Both the position numbers and the translations under genes were made by a program. A stretch of 64,000 nt of DNA from JAFAMS01 sp963715815 (GTDB lineage Bacteria; Vulcanimicrobiota; Vulcanimicrobiia; Vulcanimicrobiales; Vulcanimicrobiaceae). The notes under the pieces were generated by a model. It searched no databases. It had not been told where the DNA came from and saw only the letters and a program-made list of their open reading frames with translations. Positions 36,215-45,628 of the stretch are shown piece by piece (position 1 is the first letter of the stretch; every line of letters begins with the position of its first letter). The stretch is from positions 1,860,001-1,924,000 of the forward strand of contig OY970278.1 of NCBI GenBank assembly GCA_963715815.1, written 5' to 3'.

Positions 36215-37110
36215 TCGGAAACCACTGCGCGAACCGCATCCAACAACTCGTCAATCGCCCCCTGCAAATGCGACTCGTCGACGAATGTTGCGCGCTCTGC
36301 GGCTCGAAGCGCCGAGCGCAGAGTACGTCTCTCCGCGGAGATTCGGCCGAGCAGCGCCGCGAGTGTCTCCTCGCGCCGCGCGCCGGCGAGCGCGAACAGT
36401 GCTGCGCGCAACGTCGCAGCATCGGCGCGTGTTCGCGTGCTCGCAAGCTGCAGCGTCGCTCTGCGTACCGCGGCCGCTCGATCGATCGGCGGAGAGGCGG
36501 GTTCGACGACCGGTCGTGCGCGGGGAAGCGTTACGTACGCTTTCTGCCTGGCCGCGAGCGCCCGGCTACGAACGATCAGGAATGCCAGCAAAACCAGGAC
36601 AACGAGACCGATGACGATCCCGAGCACAATGCGACCTGCACGTAGCGCCGCGCTTGCAAGCGGATGTAGATCGGTCCCGCTTGCGGCGAGGATGCGAAGA
36701 CGTAGGCGGTTCGATGAGAACCGGAATGGTTTGTCGTCGCGAGTCGGATCGCGCGCGTCGATGAATGCGGGCGAGACACTTGCCTCGCCCGGGCTGATGC
36801 CGGCGACCGTCAACGTCTCAACGTAGTCTGTTCCGTCGTTCGCTAGGGTAGTGCGTTTTTCGTCACCGAGAATCGTCAGGTTCACGACGTCGGGCAAGAC
36901 GAGCGATGCGAAAACCGCGCTCTTTTGTTTCGCGTGGACATGAATGAGTAAGTGAAACGCCTGACCTTCTTGCGCCGCCATTCGATCGCTCCGGATCGAA
37001 AGCGCTGTGATCGTCAGATCGGGCAGTGATTGTGCGCTCGCGGGCGCGACCGCGAGGAAGATTACGCTCGCGAGGAGCGCGATTCGAAACACGCGAGCGA
37101 CCCGTACCAA
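36211..37110 (-). CDS. Secreted/membrane protein with BatD-like layout
   Basis: A 299-residue protein with an N-terminal signal peptide ('FRIALLASVIFLAVAPASA'). A beta-rich extracytoplasmic domain (about 28-145) is followed by one membrane helix ('RIVLGIVIGLVVLVLLAFLIV') and a cytoplasmic helical tail. The layout and place next to MoxR match BatD-like proteins, although sequence similarity is weak by eye. The first start is TTG 37110, 49 bases inside carA; GTG 37092 gives a cleaner signal peptide. Neither has a strong ribosome-binding site. Confidence 0.7.
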
Positions 37111-38159
37111 TCGGCGAACAGATGCCGCGCGTCGAGCGGACCCGGTGCGGCTTCCGGATGGAATTGCACGCCGACGACCGGCAGATTTCGATGACGAAAG
37201 CCTTCGTTCGTGCCGTCGTTGAGGTTGATCATGGTTGCTTCGAGGTCGCTCGGCAACGAGCCGCCGTCAACGGCGTAGCCATGGTTGTGCGCAGTGATCA
37301 AAACGCCGCCGTTTTGCAGGTCTTTGACGGGTTGATTGCCGCCGCGGTGCCCGTATGGGAGCTTGAACGTCGTTGCACCGCACGCGAGCGCGAGCAGCTG
37401 GTGACCGAGACACACGCCGAACATCGGTATTTTCCCGATGAGCGCTCGCAGGTTTTCGATCGTCGCGCCCAGATCGGTCGGATCGCCCGGGCCGGGCGAA
37501 ATCACGATTGCTTCGGGCCGGCGCTCCTCGATCTCGGCGAGTGATGCGGAGTACGGAAGCACTTCAACGCGTGCGCCGAGACCTGCGAGCTGCTGTAGGA
37601 TCGCGCGCTTGACGCCGCAGTCGAGGACGATGATGCGCGGACCGTTGCCGTTTTGCGGCGCATAATCGTCTTCGGCGGCAACCGATGCAACAAGCCCGAC
37701 CGTCGTATGGCGGCGTGCGTACTCAGCCAGTAGCTTCTCCGCATGCGAGAGCGCGGTGTCGCCGACCGCGAGTGCTGCCGCGATCGTTCCGTGTTCGCGC
37801 AAGGCGATCACGAGCGAGCGCGTGTCGATGTCGAGAAGGGTCGGAATGCGTTGCTGATCGAGCCACGAGCCCAAGTCGATTCGGCTCGTGTAGTGCGACG
37901 GTTTTCGCGAAATCCGCTTGATGACGGCGCCGGCGACGCAGACGCGATTGTGCTGCATCGACTCGCCGCACACGCCGTAGTTCCCGATCATAGGATAGGT
38001 AAACGTGAGTATCTGGCCGGCGTAGGACGGATCGGTCAGCGCTTCTTCATAGCCGGTCATCCCTGTATAAAACACCGCCTCGCCGAGCGCAACGCCTTCG
38101 ACCGACAAACCCTCGCCGTCATAGCGCGAGCCGTCGGCGAGCAGTAAAGAAGCCTTCAC
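37062..38159 (-). CDS. carA: Carbamoyl-phosphate synthase small subunit
   Basis: Glutaminase subunit that feeds ammonia to CarB. GTG 38159 overlaps the pyrC stop (GTGA) and gives 365 residues starting 'MKASLLLADGSRYDGEGL'. The N-terminal domain carries 'GMTGYEEALTDPSYAGQI'. The class I glutamine amidotransferase domain has the nucleophile Cys in 'FGVCLGHQLLALA' and the His/Glu pair in 'VQFHPEAAPGP'. The C-terminal end runs 49 bases into the next gene. Confidence 0.95.
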   Translation of the reverse strand: MKASLLLADGSRYDGEGLSVEGVALGEAVFYTGMTGYEEALTDPSYAGQILTFTYPMIGNYGVCGESMQHNRVCVAGAVIKRISRKPSHYTSRIDLGSWLDQQRIPTLLDIDTRSLVIALREHGTIAAALAVGDTALSHAEKLLAEYARRHTTVGLVASVAAEDDYAPQNGNGPRIIVLDCGVKRAILQQLAGLGARVEVLPYSASLAEIEERRPEAIVISPGPGDPTDLGATIENLRALIGKIPMFGVCLGHQLLALACGATTFKLPYGHRGGNQPVKDLQNGGVLITAHNHGYAVDGGSLPSDLEATMINLNDGTNEGFRHRNLPVVGVQFHPEAAPGPLDARHLFADWYGSLACFESRSSRA

Positions 38160-39451
38160 GCGTAGGCCAACGGTTCGATGATGCCGCGTTCCGCGTGATA
38201 CGCGAGGCGCCCACCAACTATCGTCGCGACGACGCGACGCTCGAACGTGAAGCCATCGAACGGCGTGTTCTTTCCTTTTGAGTAGAACGAGCGCGCGTCG
38301 ACCGTCCATGGCCGCTCGCCGAAGATTGTTACGTCCGCACGCGCGCCGACCGCCAGCGTCCCGCCTTCAACGCCGAGAATCTGCGCGGGTCGCGTCGAGA
38401 GCAGCGTGATGAATCGGTCGAGCGGTAGATCCGGAAGCGCGTGCGCGTACGCGCCGACGGCGATTTCGAGCCCGGAGAATCCGACCGGAGCAATTGAGAG
38501 CAGCTGGGCTTTCTCTTCCATCGTGTGCGGCGCGTGATCCGTCGCGAAAACGTCGATCGTGCCGTCACGCACTGCCGCTCGCAGGGCAGCAGAATCTTCC
38601 GGGCCGCGCAACGGTGGCGCGACTTTGGCGCGCGCATGATAGTCGACGAACAGATCGTCGTGCAGCAAGAGATGATGCGGCGTGACCTCGCACGTGACGA
38701 CGGTCGAGCGCGAGCGCGCCCAACGAATTATGTCAAGCGACGTCGCGGTCGAGACGTGCGCGATATGCCAAGCTTTGCTGGTATCGGCGGCGACCAAGAC
38801 ATCGCGTGCAACGATAACGTCTTCGGCTAGGCGCGGACTCGCAGCCAAACCGAGAAGCGCGGAGTGCTTTCCTTCGTTCATTACGGCATCGCCGTGCAGC
38901 GCGTCGTCCAGGCAGTGTGAGATGAACGGACCCTTCACGTCGCGCGCATAAAGCGCTGCGTTGCGGAGGACACGAACGTTCTCGATGGTCGCGCCGTCGT
39001 CGCTGAACGCGACCGCGCCCGCGAGTGCGAGCTCATGATACGGAGCGAGCTCTTCGCCTTTGCGATCTTTCGTGATCGCGCCGATCGGATAGACGCGTGC
39101 CAAGCCGGCTTGTGCGACGCGTTGGGCGATCTCGGCGATGACCGCGGGTGTATCGATCGCGGGTGTTGTGTTAGGCATACAGGCGACCGCGGTAAAACCG
39201 CCGGCGACGGCTGCAGCCGTTCCGGTCGCGATCGTCTCCTTGTGAGTCTGGCCCGGCTCGCGCAGATGAACGTGCATGTCTATGAAGCCGGGCGCAACAA
39301 CGCAGTTCGTCGCGTCGATGATCTCGTGACCGCGTTCTTCGACGTGTTCCGAGATCGCGCGAATGATACCGCCGTCGATCGCGATGTCGCGCACGGCATC
39401 GAGCCCACGCAATGGATCGATCACGCGGCCGCCGCGAATGAGAACTCTCAT
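38156..39451 (-). CDS. pyrC: Dihydroorotase
   Basis: Zinc amidohydrolase of pyrimidine synthesis, class I type. The start is ATG 39451, overlapping the pyrB TGA (ATGA), giving 431 residues. 'APGFIDMHVHLREPGQTHKE' region carries the metal-binding HxH; later metal ligands lie in 'ISHCLDD', 'AHVSTA' and the Asp of 'FATDHAPH'. The longer open frame upstream is the out-of-frame end of pyrB. Confidence 0.95.
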   Translation of the reverse strand: MRVLIRGGRVIDPLRGLDAVRDIAIDGGIIRAISEHVEERGHEIIDATNCVVAPGFIDMHVHLREPGQTHKETIATGTAAAVAGGFTAVACMPNTTPAIDTPAVIAEIAQRVAQAGLARVYPIGAITKDRKGEELAPYHELALAGAVAFSDDGATIENVRVLRNAALYARDVKGPFISHCLDDALHGDAVMNEGKHSALLGLAASPRLAEDVIVARDVLVAADTSKAWHIAHVSTATSLDIIRWARSRSTVVTCEVTPHHLLLHDDLFVDYHARAKVAPPLRGPEDSAALRAAVRDGTIDVFATDHAPHTMEEKAQLLSIAPVGFSGLEIAVGAYAHALPDLPLDRFITLLSTRPAQILGVEGGTLAVGARADVTIFGERPWTVDARSFYSKGKNTPFDGFTFERRVVATIVGGRLAYHAERGIIEPLAYA

Positions 39452-40375
39452 GCGCGCACTGCCAGTCCGTTGACCAGAAGATCGAGCGCCGCCATGCGGA
39501 CGAAAACTCCGTTCGTCACTTGTGTTTCGTATCGCGAGCGCGGATCCGAAAGCGCTTCGTCCGTCAGCTCGACGCCGCGGTTGTATGGCCCCGGGTGTAA
39601 AATAACGGCGTGTTTCGGCAGCAGACGCAAGCGCTGCGCACCGAGCTGATACCCGATCGTGTAATCGGCGAGTGCCGGCAGCAGCGATGCGGCGATGCGT
39701 TCGCGTTGAATGCGCAGCATCATGACGGCGTCGACGTGCGGTAGGATTTCGTCGAAGTCGACGCTCGATGCGCACGCCGTCTTGCAAGAAGTTATCCGGT
39801 AGGAGTGTCGGCGGCCCCACGAGCGTTATATCGATACCGAGCATCTTCATTCCGACGATATTCGAGCGCGCAACGCGCGAGTGCAGGATATCGCCGACGA
39901 TTGCGACGCGCAGACCCTCGAATCGTCCGAACTCGGCGTGCAACGTTGCGAGATCGAGGAGCGCCTGCGTCGGATGCGCGCGTGTTCCGTCGCCTGCATT
40001 GACGACATGTCCGTCGAACGATTCGGCTAGACGTCGCGGAAAGCCGGACTCGTTGTGGCGCACGACGATGACGCGTACACCGATCGCGTGCAAGGTGATC
40101 GCCGTATCGGCGATCGTCTCGCCTTTCCCTAAGCTCGAGGTACCCGGCGCGAATGAGATGACGTCGGCGCCGACGCGTTGCTCGGCAAGGGTGAACGACG
40201 TTGCGGTTCGCGTGCTGGCCTCGAAGAAAAGATTGAGAACCGGGACGCCGGCGAGCAGCGAACGATCGGGTAGCTGGCTTCTGAACTCTCCGGAACGGCG
40301 AATGACCGACGCGATTTCGTCACGCGAAAGGTCGTCGATATCGAGTAGGCTGCGTGGTGATGACCTAGTTTGCAT
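39448..40375 (-). CDS. pyrB: Aspartate carbamoyltransferase, interrupted by a +1 frameshift
   Basis: Condenses carbamoyl phosphate with aspartate. From ATG 40375 the frame shows 'FFEASTRTATSF' (carbamoyl-phosphate site), 'HPTQALLDLATL' and 'VAIVGDILHSRVARSN', then breaks after 'DGVRIE' near 39763. The protein continues one base out of frame with 'VDFDEILPHVDAVMMLRIQRERI', 'HPGPYNRGVEL' and a normal end at 39448. Skipping one base restores 308 residues, the family length. All catalytic blocks are intact on both sides, so the gene is probably functional and the shift a sequence error. Confidence 0.88.
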
Positions 40376-40922
40376 GCTCCCAGTCGGCGACTGACACATC
40401 ATCGCTCGGTGAAGGTTGCGCTGAGAGACGAACGTCGATTCGTTCACGGCGGCTAGTGGGGATGACGCGCCCGGCGTAGTCCGGTTGGATGGGAAGCTCG
40501 CGCTGACCGCGGTCGACCAAAACGGCGAGCCTAATGGCCTTCGGCCGTCCGAGGTCGGTGACGGCATCTAGGGCCGAGCGAACGGTCCGTCCCGTATAGA
40601 GAACATCGTCGACGATAACGACGGTACGCCCGCGCACGTCTTGCCGGATGTCCGATTCGGGAAGCTCGTGGGTGACGTCGTCATCGCGATAAAGATTGAT
40701 ATTGAGAAAGCCGAGCCCGGGCTCGGTACCCGAGATCTCGCCGATTTTGGTCGCCAGGCGGCGCGCGAGGCTCTCGCCGCCGCGGCGGATGCCGATCAGA
40801 ATGAGCCCGCCTTGGGCTTCCTCCGGCTCGACCATTTGATGGGCCATGCGTGCGATCGCGCGCTCGATCTCTTCCGCGTTCATCAGCGTCCTGCGCCGGG
40901 TCGCGGGGGCCCGTACCGACAT
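40365..40922 (-). CDS. pyrR: Bifunctional pyrimidine operon regulator/uracil phosphoribosyltransferase
   Basis: UMP-responsive RNA-binding attenuation protein that is also a weak UPRTase. The 185 residues carry the PRTase signature 'RTVVIVDDVLYTGRTVRSA' and the PyrR-typical 'GIRRGGESLARRLA' and 'LVDRGQRELPIQPDYAG'. The first ATG overlaps the valS stop (TAATG); an internal ATG at 'MNAEEIERAI' is a possible alternative. It lies just before pyrB-pyrC-carA, which it probably regulates, though no leader RNA separates it from valS. Confidence 0.93.
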   Translation of the reverse strand: MSVRAPATRRRTLMNAEEIERAIARMAHQMVEPEEAQGGLILIGIRRGGESLARRLATKIGEISGTEPGLGFLNINLYRDDDVTHELPESDIRQDVRGRTVVIVDDVLYTGRTVRSALDAVTDLGRPKAIRLAVLVDRGQRELPIQPDYAGRVIPTSRRERIDVRLSAQPSPSDDVSVADWEHAN

Positions 40923-43516
40923 TACCGGTTCACTTCGACCAAGAGGCGCTCTGTCCGCTCAAGGTCGCGGCGGTAGCCGTCGAGCTTCTCGCGCTCCTTG
41001 GCGACGACGTCCGCGGGCGCGCGTGAAACGAAACTTTCCGAGGCGAGCTTCTTCTCGCCACGCTCAACCTCGGCGCGCAAGCGCGTGAGTTCTTTTGTGT
41101 AGCGTTCGCGAAGCTGCGCCGTCGGCGCCTCAACGCGGATCGCATTCATCATGTCATCGAAGCTTTGCCCTTCGGCGGCGCCGTCGGCGAGAATCGACGC
41201 TCCCGCATGGAGTGCAAGCAGATCGAGCACCTCCGCGTGCCGGCTCAGCGGCGCAGGAACGAAGATGCTGAGCTTCTGCCGGTCGGCGAGTCCGAAATCG
41301 TGACGCGCATTGCGCAGCCGGTCGACCGTCGTCCGCATTGTTTCGTAACGCACCGCGGCATCAAGGTCGGCCGGGATCTCCGAGGGATCCGGCCAGGACG
41401 CGGTTACGATCGTGTAGCCGTCGTGGGGGAGCGATTGCCAAATCTCTTCTGTGACGAACGGTGCGATCGGATGCATGATCCGCGCGAGTGTATTGAGCAC
41501 GAACGACAGAACATTCGCGCGAGTGGAACCGCCGAGCTTCGTCGATTCGAGATACCAATCGCAGAACTCGTACCAGCCGAATTGAATGATGCGGTCGGCG
41601 GCGACACCGAAGTCGAAAGGTGTCGAACGCTTCTTGCACGCCCTCGACCGTCTGATGCAAGCGCGTCAGAATCCAGCGATCGGCGAGGCTTAGCTCGCTT
41701 GCGGGCGGCAGCGTCCCTGAGTTCGGCAATCCTTCGGGGAGCGAATGAACGTAGCGGAGCGCGTTCCAGAGCTTGTTTGCAAAACGCCGTGCTTCGTCGC
41801 AGTAGCGCTCATCGAGCCGAAGCTCTTGCGACTCGAGCCGCATCTGACGCAGAATGCCGAAGCGTGTGCCGTCTGCACCGTAATTTGCGATCAGGTCGAT
41901 TGGGTCGATGACGTTTCCAAGGCTCTTGCTCATCTTGCGGCCGTGAATGTCGAAGACGAGCGGCGTCATGAAGACCGTGTGAAAGGGAATATTCCCGGCG
42001 AAGTGCATCCCGAGCATCACCATGCGCGCGACCCACAAGAAAATGATCTCGCGGCTCGTGATCATCACCTGATTGGGATACCAGCTCTTCATCTCGGGCG
42101 TGGCTTCGGGCCAGCCGAGAATCGAGAACGGCCACAATCCGCTCGAGAACCACGTGTCGAGCGTGTCCGGATCGCGCCGCAGCTCGTCGCTGCCATGCGT
42201 TTCGCGCGCGAGCTCGCTTGGCTTCGTCTTCGTTCTCCGCAACGACGACCTCGCCCGCAGGAGTGTACCAAACGGGAAGCTGGTGTCCCCACCAAATTTG
42301 ACGCGAGACGTTCCAATCCCGAATGTTTTCGAGCCACTGCTCGTACGTACGTCCGAAACGTTCCGGGACAAATCGAATCCGTCCGTCGCGGTAGGCTTCG
42401 AGCGCCGGTTTCGCGAGCGACTCCATCTTGCAGAACCACTGCAATGACAGCAACGGTTCGACGACTTCACCGGAACGCGAGCTGATCGGCACCTTGTGCA
42501 CGTAGTCTTCGACGCGGACGAGCGCGCCGTCGCTTTCGAGCCGCTTGACGATGGCTTCGCGCGCGGCGATGCGATCGATGCCCTTGAACGGACCCGGCTT
42601 CTTCCGTCATCAGTCCGTCGAACCCGATCACCATCGGCATCTCGAGCTTGTGGCGCGTGCCGATCTCGTTGTCGAGCTGATCGTGTGCCGGCGTAACCTT
42701 AACCGCACCGGTTCCGAATTCGCGTTCGACGGCTGCATCGGCGACGATCGGAATTTTTCGTCCGAGGATCGGCAGAACGACCGTCTTCCCAACGAGACTC
42801 GCGTAACGCTCGTCCTTGGGGTGCACAGCGACGGCGGTATCGCCGAGCATCGTTTCAGGACGAGTCGTCGCGACGATTACTTCAAATGAGCCGTCTTCGC
42901 CGTAGTAGCGTAGATGATAGAGCTTCCCGGGGCGTTCTTCGTTTTCGACTTCAGCGTCCGAAAGCGTTGACTTCGAACCAATATCCCAATTGACGAGACG
43001 TACGCCGCGATACATTAGGCCTTCGCGATATAGCTGAACGAAAACGCGGTTGACCGCAGCGGAAAGTCCGGGATCCATCGTAAAGCGATCGCGATCCCAA
43101 TCAGGACCGAATCCGAGCCTTCGAAACGTATCGTAGATTTCGCCGCCGTACTTCTCACGCCATTGCCAGGCCCGTTCGAGATACTTCTCGCGTCCGAGTC
43201 CGTCACGTGTCAGGCCTTCTTTGGCGAGCTCGCGAACGAGGACGGCTTCCGTTGCGATCGCGGCGTGATCTTGCCCGGGAATCCAATCTGCGTTTTCGCC
43301 GAGCATACGGTGATAGCGCGTTAGAACGTCCATCGGCGTATACGTCGACGCATGTCCCAAGTGCGCGCGTCCCGTCACGTTAGGTGGTGGCATGGAGATG
43401 ATGAACGGCGGACGTGCGGGATCCGGCTCTTCGTGAAAAACGCCGCTTTTGTCCCAGACGGCGTAGAGTCGCGGCTCGACCTGCGCCGGCTCGTACGATT
43501 TCGAAAGCTCTGGCAT
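40922..43516 (-). CDS. valS: Valyl-tRNA synthetase, interrupted by three +1 frameshifts
   Basis: Charges tRNA-Val. From ATG 43516 the first frame carries the HIGH-type motif 'PPPNVTGRAHLGHA' and part of the editing domain ('ATTRPETMLGDTAVAVHP'). The reading frame then slips by one base near 42592, 42218 and 41618. The pieces join as 'EEAG/FKGIDRIAAREA', 'NEDEA/SELARETHG' and 'EAFDTF/DFGVAADRI'. 'GRKMSKSLGN' (KMSKS) lies in the third piece, and the C-terminal coiled-coil arm in the fourth. Removing three single bases gives 863 residues, the usual size. Each lesion looks like one inserted base. Confidence 0.9.
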
Positions 43517-44523
43517 TAGATTAAATCCAGCGCATCCGTCTCCGGCATGTAGCCTTGTTGCGCGAGCCACGCGCCGTCAAAGAGTTTCGAACGATAGCGG
43601 TCACCGCCGTCGCACAGAATCGTGCAGACGATGCTATCTTTCGGCAGCGTCTTCGCATAGCGCGCGGCGGCCACGACGTTGAGCGCAGCGGAACCGCCGA
43701 CGTAAAGGCCTTCGTTGTGCAGGATCCACTGCGACATCGCGATCCAAGCGCGATCTTCGACACGAACCGCGTCGTCGAGCGGCGTGCCTTTGAAATTCTC
43801 CGTAATGCGCTTGATGCCGATGCCTTCGACTTCTGAATCACCTTCGGATGCGAGCTCGCCTGTCTTCACGTACGAGTAGATCGCTGAGCCCATCGGATCG
43901 GCGGCTACCGTTTTTAGATTCGGGTTACGCGCTTTGAGTGCGCGCGAAACGCCGCCGAGCGTCCCGCCGGTTCCACTCGCAGTGACAAACGCGGCGAGAG
44001 ACATGCCGAACGCGTCCCAAATCTCAACGCCGGTCGTCGTTTCGTGAATCTTGCGATTTGCGGTGTTATTGAACTGATCGGCCCAGATCGAGCTGGGTGT
44101 CTGTTCGGCGATCCGCCGCGCGAGGTGATAGTAGTTCTGATCGTTCGTGAACGGAACGCTCTTCACGACGCGCACATCGGCGCCGAAGATGCGCAGTAAA
44201 GCGATCTTCTCCGCCGACTGATCGTCGGGGATGACGATGATCGCGCGGTACCCACGTGAAGCCGCTAGGAGCGCGATCGCAATACCCGTGTTGCCGGCGG
44301 TCCCTTCGACGATCGTCCCTCCCGGCGCGAGACGGCCGGAGCGTTCGGCGTCGTCGATGATCCCAAGTGCCGCGCGGTCCTTTACCGAGCCGCCTGGATT
44401 GAGAAACTCGGCTTTGCCGACGATCGTGCGTCCAATGCGCGCCGAGAGCTTTTCAAGAACGATGTGCGGCGTATTGCCGATCGTCCCCGAAAAACCACGA
44501 CGGGCCTCGAGATGTGCTTGCAT
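43516..44523 (-). CDS. Cysteine synthase-family PLP enzyme
   Basis: Fold-type II PLP enzyme of 335 residues. The PLP lysine lies in 'NPGGSVKDRAAL', the cofactor-binding loop in 'EGTAGNTGIA' and the phosphate-binding glycines in 'TASGTGGTLGG'. The spacing and the end 'VCTILCDGGDRYRSKLFDGAWL' resemble the Cds1/cysteine synthase-2 branch, whose members make cysteine or degrade it to sulfide. Activity cannot be settled by eye. The gene sits between adenine deaminase and valS with a 4-base gap and a 1-base overlap. Confidence 0.85.
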   Translation of the reverse strand: MQAHLEARRGFSGTIGNTPHIVLEKLSARIGRTIVGKAEFLNPGGSVKDRAALGIIDDAERSGRLAPGGTIVEGTAGNTGIAIALLAASRGYRAIIVIPDDQSAEKIALLRIFGADVRVVKSVPFTNDQNYYHLARRIAEQTPSSIWADQFNNTANRKIHETTTGVEIWDAFGMSLAAFVTASGTGGTLGGVSRALKARNPNLKTVAADPMGSAIYSYVKTGELASEGDSEVEGIGIKRITENFKGTPLDDAVRVEDRAWIAMSQWILHNEGLYVGGSAALNVVAAARYAKTLPKDSIVCTILCDGGDRYRSKLFDGAWLAQQGYMPETDALDLI

Positions 44524-44527
44524 GTGT

Positions 44528-45628
44528 CTAGTGTTGCTCCACGGTGGTCAGCGAGGCTTCGAGCAAAGCGGAGTACGCGGCCTTTTGTTGCGGCAAAAGA
44601 AATGCAGCCTCGAAGCTGTTACGCGCAAGCGTTGCGGCAGCTTGGGACGGCAGGGCGAGCGCGACGCAGACATCGCGCAGATTGTCGGCGACATAGCCGC
44701 CGAAGTACGCGGGATCGTCCGAATTGCAGGTGACGAGTAGCCCTTGGGTCAGCATTTCACCGAGCGGGTGCGAGCGCAAATCGGCGACGACGCGGAGCTT
44801 CACGTTCGAGAAGGGACAAACCGTCAGCGGAATGCGCTCGCTGCGCAGCCGCTCGATGAGTGCGGGGTCCTCCATGCATCGCACGCCATGATCGATGCGT
44901 TCAACCTGCAAGATGTCGAGTGCCTCGCTGATGTACGCAGGTGGGCCTTCCTCACCGGCGTGTGCCACACAGCGCCAACCCGCGATTCGCGCACGTTCGA
45001 AGACCTCAGAGTAGAGCGACGGCGGGTAACCGGCCTCACTCGAATCGAGTCCGACGGCAATGATCTTTTCGGCGTGCGGAAGCGCCGCGGTCAATGCGTT
45101 TTGCGCCGATTGTGCGCCGAGATCGCGCATGAAACACATGATCAAGCCGCTTGTGATCCCATAGCGTTCCCGGCTGTTTGAGACGACCGACCAGAGGCCG
45201 TCGAAAAACGTCTCAAACGTCAGCCCTCTGGCAAGGTGCGCCTGCGGATCGAAAAAGATCTCGGCGTGCACGACGCCTTGCGTTTTGGCCTTTTGAAAAT
45301 AGGCGTCGGCGAGATCCGCGAAGTCGGCTTCCGTGCGCAACACGTTCATACCGCGATAGTAGAGGTCGAGAAACGACTGCAGATCGCCAAATTGATATGC
45401 GGCGCGTGCGGCCTCGACCGTCGGGTACGGCGGCGCGAGTCCGTTGCGCTCGGCAAAAAAGAACATCTGCTCCGGCTCGAGCGTTCCCTCGATGTGCAGA
45501 TGCAGCTCGGCCTTCGGCAGCCGCGCGAAAAAGTCGCCCAGGGCTACGCGGTTTGGTCTTTGGGGCGTTCCGCGTAAACGAGCGTCGGTTGCTCGCGCTT
45601 CTCGATCGTATCCTTGGTGATCACGCAC
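44528..45628 (-). CDS. Adenine deaminase (adenosine deaminase-like family)
   Basis: Metal amidohydrolase for purine salvage. The blocks 'LPKAELHLHIEGTLEPE', 'VGLDSSEAGYPPS', 'AHAGEEGPPAYI.EALD', 'RIDHGVRC', 'IPLTVCPFSNVKL' and 'NSDDPAYFGGYV' match adenine deaminases of the Aah1/Pseudomonas type more closely than classical adenosine deaminase. The only canonical start that includes the first metal motif is GTG 45628, 85 bases inside clpX, which adds an unconserved tail. CTG 45541, two bases after the clpX TAG, would give the usual N-terminus 'MGDFFARLPKAELHLH'. Confidence 0.87.
   Translation of the reverse strand: MRDHQGYDREARATDARLRGTPQRPNRVALGDFFARLPKAELHLHIEGTLEPEQMFFFAERNGLAPPYPTVEAARAAYQFGDLQSFLDLYYRGMNVLRTEADFADLADAYFQKAKTQGVVHAEIFFDPQAHLARGLTFETFFDGLWSVVSNSRERYGITSGLIMCFMRDLGAQSAQNALTAALPHAEKIIAVGLDSSEAGYPPSLYSEVFERARIAGWRCVAHAGEEGPPAYISEALDILQVERIDHGVRCMEDPALIERLRSERIPLTVCPFSNVKLRVVADLRSHPLGEMLTQGLLVTCNSDDPAYFGGYVADNLRDVCVALALPSQAAATLARNSFEAAFLLPQQKAAYSALLEASLTTVEQH

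Noticed and set aside
39448..40567. A single 803-residue pyrB-pyrC fusion protein
   Set aside because: The middle of that frame is out-of-frame pyrB sequence. The true pyrB end lies in another frame and overlaps pyrC by ATGA.
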